DNA from: Acinetobacter sp. UBA801
GTDB lineage: Bacteria; Pseudomonadota; Gammaproteobacteria; Pseudomonadales; Moraxellaceae
Reading direction: 5' to 3'
Assembly (NCBI GenBank): GCA_002296655.1
Contig: DBIN01000026.1
Coordinates: forward strand, 28,659 to 92,658
Length of the DNA stretch: 64,000 bases
In this document: positions 62,375-64,000 of the stretch, one piece after another
How the letters are laid out: every line of letters begins with the position of its first letter
Position numbering within the stretch: the stretch's first letter is position 1
Program-made: the position numbers and the translations under genes
The notes under the pieces: generated by a model
Databases searched by the model: none
What the model was told of the DNA's origin: nothing
The model's input: the letters and a program-made list of their open reading frames with translations, nothing else

Positions 62375-62740
62375 ATGATTAGTATCGAGTTTTTAATTGC
62401 GTCTGCCATTGGGATGTTAGTCGCGACAGGGATTTATTTAATTTTACGTGCCCGTACCTTTCCTGTTGTTTTGGGTTTAGCGATGATTGGTTATGCAGTC
62501 AATATTTTCTTATTTAGTATGGGGCGTATTCAGACCAATGCGCCTGCAATTTTGACTGAAGCCGCGAAAGTCTCTGACCCATTACCGCAAGCCTTGGTGT
62601 TAACTGCAATTGTGATTGGCTTTGCCACCACTGCATTTATTGTGCAATTGGCGCTGCGTAGCCGTTATGAAACAGGGACAGACCACGTTGATGCCAAAGA
62701 AGAATATCCACTGCTTGACCCACGTGAGGATGAGCCATAA
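62375..62740 (+). CDS. mrpC: Na+/H+ antiporter subunit C (MrpC)
   Basis: The 121-residue, NuoK-like protein has three membrane helices: ISIEFLIASAIGMLVATGIYLIL, FPVVLGLAMIGYAVNIFLFSMG and LVLTAIVIGFATTAFIVQLALR. The conserved DPLPQALVLTAIVIGFA precedes the third helix. An acidic tail (DAKEEYPLLDPREDEP) ends it. Its stop overlaps the mrpD ATG by one base (TAATG). Confidence 0.95.
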   Translation: MISIEFLIASAIGMLVATGIYLILRARTFPVVLGLAMIGYAVNIFLFSMGRIQTNAPAILTEAAKVSDPLPQALVLTAIVIGFATTAFIVQLALRSRYETGTDHVDAKEEYPLLDPREDEP

Positions 62741-64000
62741 TGACTGATTTCCTCCAATTTTGGCTACAGCATTCACCTATCTTTAGCATCTTAATTCCAA
62801 CCTTTACCGCATTTATTTTGGTGCTATTAGGTAATCCGGGCTTTGGTTCACTCTCACGTGACTGGCGTCAGCCATGGCGTCGTGGCATTAGTCAAATCTC
62901 TGCCACGCTCGGTTTAATCACTGCGATCAGCTATTTAATCCAAGTCAGCAGCGGACAAATTATTATTTATAATTTGAGCGAATGGGCCGCACCATTTGGC
63001 ATTGTTTTGGTGCTAGATCAATTGTCTGCCCTCATGTTGGTACTGACTTATTCACTTGCCATGCCATTGCTCTGGTTTTCCAGCAAAAAATGGGATGAGC
63101 GTGGTCGCTATTTTCACACCATGGTGCATTTCTTGCTCATGGGACTTTGCGGTGCATTCCTCACAGGTGACTTATTTAACCTGTTCGTATTCTTTGAGGT
63201 ATTACTGCTAGCTTCGTATGTGCTGTTATTGCACGGTCAAGGCAAAGCGCGTTTTCAACTCGGGATTCATTACGTCACCATTAACCTCTTAGCCTCTGCC
63301 CTCTTCCTGATTGGCTTGGGGATGATTTACGGCAGTGTCGGCAGTTTAAACATGACCGATGTGGCTCACCTGATTCCCCTACTCGATGCTGATGCACATA
63401 AAATTGCGGTGGCAGGTGGCTTACTGTTATTTGTGGTGTTTGGTATTAAAGCTGCCATGCTTCCTGTCGGTTTTTGGCTACCTAAAACCTATGCTGTGGC
63501 AACAACTCCTGTGGCAGCCTTATTCACCATCATGACCAAAGTCGGTGTGTATGCGATTTTACGGGTCAATGGAACCGTATTTGATGATGAACTGAGCCAT
63601 AAAATCCTACAAGACTGGTTATTGCCGATTGGTCTGATTACCTCACTGTATGGGGTCATTGGCGCGATTGGTGCAGAGCGCTTACGTCGCTTTGTCGGTT
63701 TTATGATGCTGTCTTCAATTGGTACCATCCTGATTGCTATTTCAATGCTGAACACACAGGCATGGTCAGCTGCACTGTATTACATGGTACACAGTACCTT
63801 AATTGCAGCGGCTTTCTATTTGCTGTGCGGTTGGATTACCTCTCAACGTGGCGCATTTAAAGATCACTTCAACATTGCCCCGCAAATGAAGCAACATAAA
63901 GTACTGGCTATCACGTACTTCATGATTGCCTTAATGATGGCGGGCTTACCACCGTTTAGTGGCTTTTTGGGCAAGGTCTTTATTTTACAAGCTACTGCCA
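62740..64000 (+). CDS. mrpD: Na+/H+ antiporter subunit D (MrpD), 3' end beyond the window
   Basis: The frame from ATG 62740 is open to the window edge (420 codons). It is a NuoM-like antiporter subunit: LVLDQLSALMLVLTYSLAMPLLWF, FLLMGLCGAFLTGDLFNLFVFFEVLLLASYVLLLHG, with the key Glu in FFEVLL, GIKAAMLPVGFWLPKTYAVATTPVAALFTIMTKVGVYAILR with the conserved Lys, and AGLPPFSGFLGKVFIL. It is cut by the end of the window; mrpE, F and G are expected next. Confidence 0.96.
   Translation, partial: MTDFLQFWLQHSPIFSILIPTFTAFILVLLGNPGFGSLSRDWRQPWRRGISQISATLGLITAISYLIQVSSGQIIIYNLSEWAAPFGIVLVLDQLSALMLVLTYSLAMPLLWFSSKKWDERGRYFHTMVHFLLMGLCGAFLTGDLFNLFVFFEVLLLASYVLLLHGQGKARFQLGIHYVTINLLASALFLIGLGMIYGSVGSLNMTDVAHLIPLLDADAHKIAVAGGLLLFVVFGIKAAMLPVGFWLPKTYAVATTPVAALFTIMTKVGVYAILRVNGTVFDDELSHKILQDWLLPIGLITSLYGVIGAIGAERLRRFVGFMMLSSIGTILIAISMLNTQAWSAALYYMVHSTLIAAAFYLLCGWITSQRGAFKDHFNIAPQMKQHKVLAITYFMIALMMAGLPPFSGFLGKVFILQATA

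Noticed and set aside
1..64000. CRISPR arrays, rRNA operons, prophage or integron structures.
   Set aside because: No regularly spaced repeats, cas genes, phage structural genes, integrase genes or rRNA motifs were seen in a full read on both strands.

Overview
The window looks like chromosome of an Acinetobacter species (Moraxellaceae, Gammaproteobacteria). This rests on the AT-rich base composition, the set and arrangement of housekeeping genes (recC-recB-recD, rpsO-pnp, ubiE-ubiJ-ubiB, a fused Mrp A/B antiporter subunit, a two-domain polyphosphate:AMP phosphotransferase of the kind described from Acinetobacter), and an IS5-type transposase remnant of a sort common in that genus. No species name can be given from sequence alone. 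No prophage, CRISPR array, rRNA or intact insertion sequence was seen; most of the window is ordinary core genome.

Layout. 1-175: end of a tandem tRNA-Lys array. 0.4-3 kb: a lipoprotein, a PspC-like membrane protein and an HPP/CBS membrane protein. 3-6.2 kb: glyQ-glyS (glycyl-tRNA synthetase). 6.2-11.6 kb: accessory-looking stretch with a COG2958/HrgA-like winged-helix plus PD-(D/E)XK protein, lipoproteins, exported proteins, an alpha/beta hydrolase and a methyltransferase. 11.6-18.6 kb: mostly minus-strand genes: flavoprotein, TrmB-like methyltransferase, MBL hydrolase, hemH, a DUF4062 protein, murI, DUF1285; yacG and a 52-residue membrane protein lie on the plus strand. 18.8-23.8 kb: ETF-ubiquinone oxidoreductase, IS5 remnant, tusA, corC-lnt. 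24-31 kb: gspG, gspF, priA, a KefB-type antiporter and hslO. 31.1-32.7 kb: a decayed DUF2147 gene, cbpM without a neighbouring cbpA, and a YdcH-family protein. 33-37 kb: corA, pnp, rpsO. 37-47.2 kb: an 818-base gene-free stretch with two strong hairpin terminators, then recD, recB and recC. 47.4-50.3 kb: a DUF697-like protein, polyphosphate:AMP phosphotransferase and an FFLEELY-like protein. 50.5-53.8 kb: ubiE-ubiJ-ubiB. 54-59 kb: patatin-like lipase, hisIE, and a two-gene unit of an SF1 helicase and an AAA/ABC-type ATPase. 59.5-64 kb: mrpA(B), mrpC and the first 420 codons of mrpD, cut by the window edge.

The best candidates for something not well described are: (1) the helicase plus ATPase pair at 56032-58924, where the helicase keeps all its motifs but the ATPase has lost its catalytic Glu, signature motif and switch His; (2) the lone PD-(D/E)XK protein at 6210-7151, whose start lies 14 bases after the glyS terminator; (3) the DUF4062 gene between murI and hemH, with a perfect 10-bp palindrome in its leader; (4) a helically phased DnaA-box cluster at 32821-32870, echoed at the recD start; and (5) the terminator-bearing gene-free region 37032-37849, a candidate small-RNA locus. 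All functional statements are read from sequence motifs and family knowledge; no searches were run.
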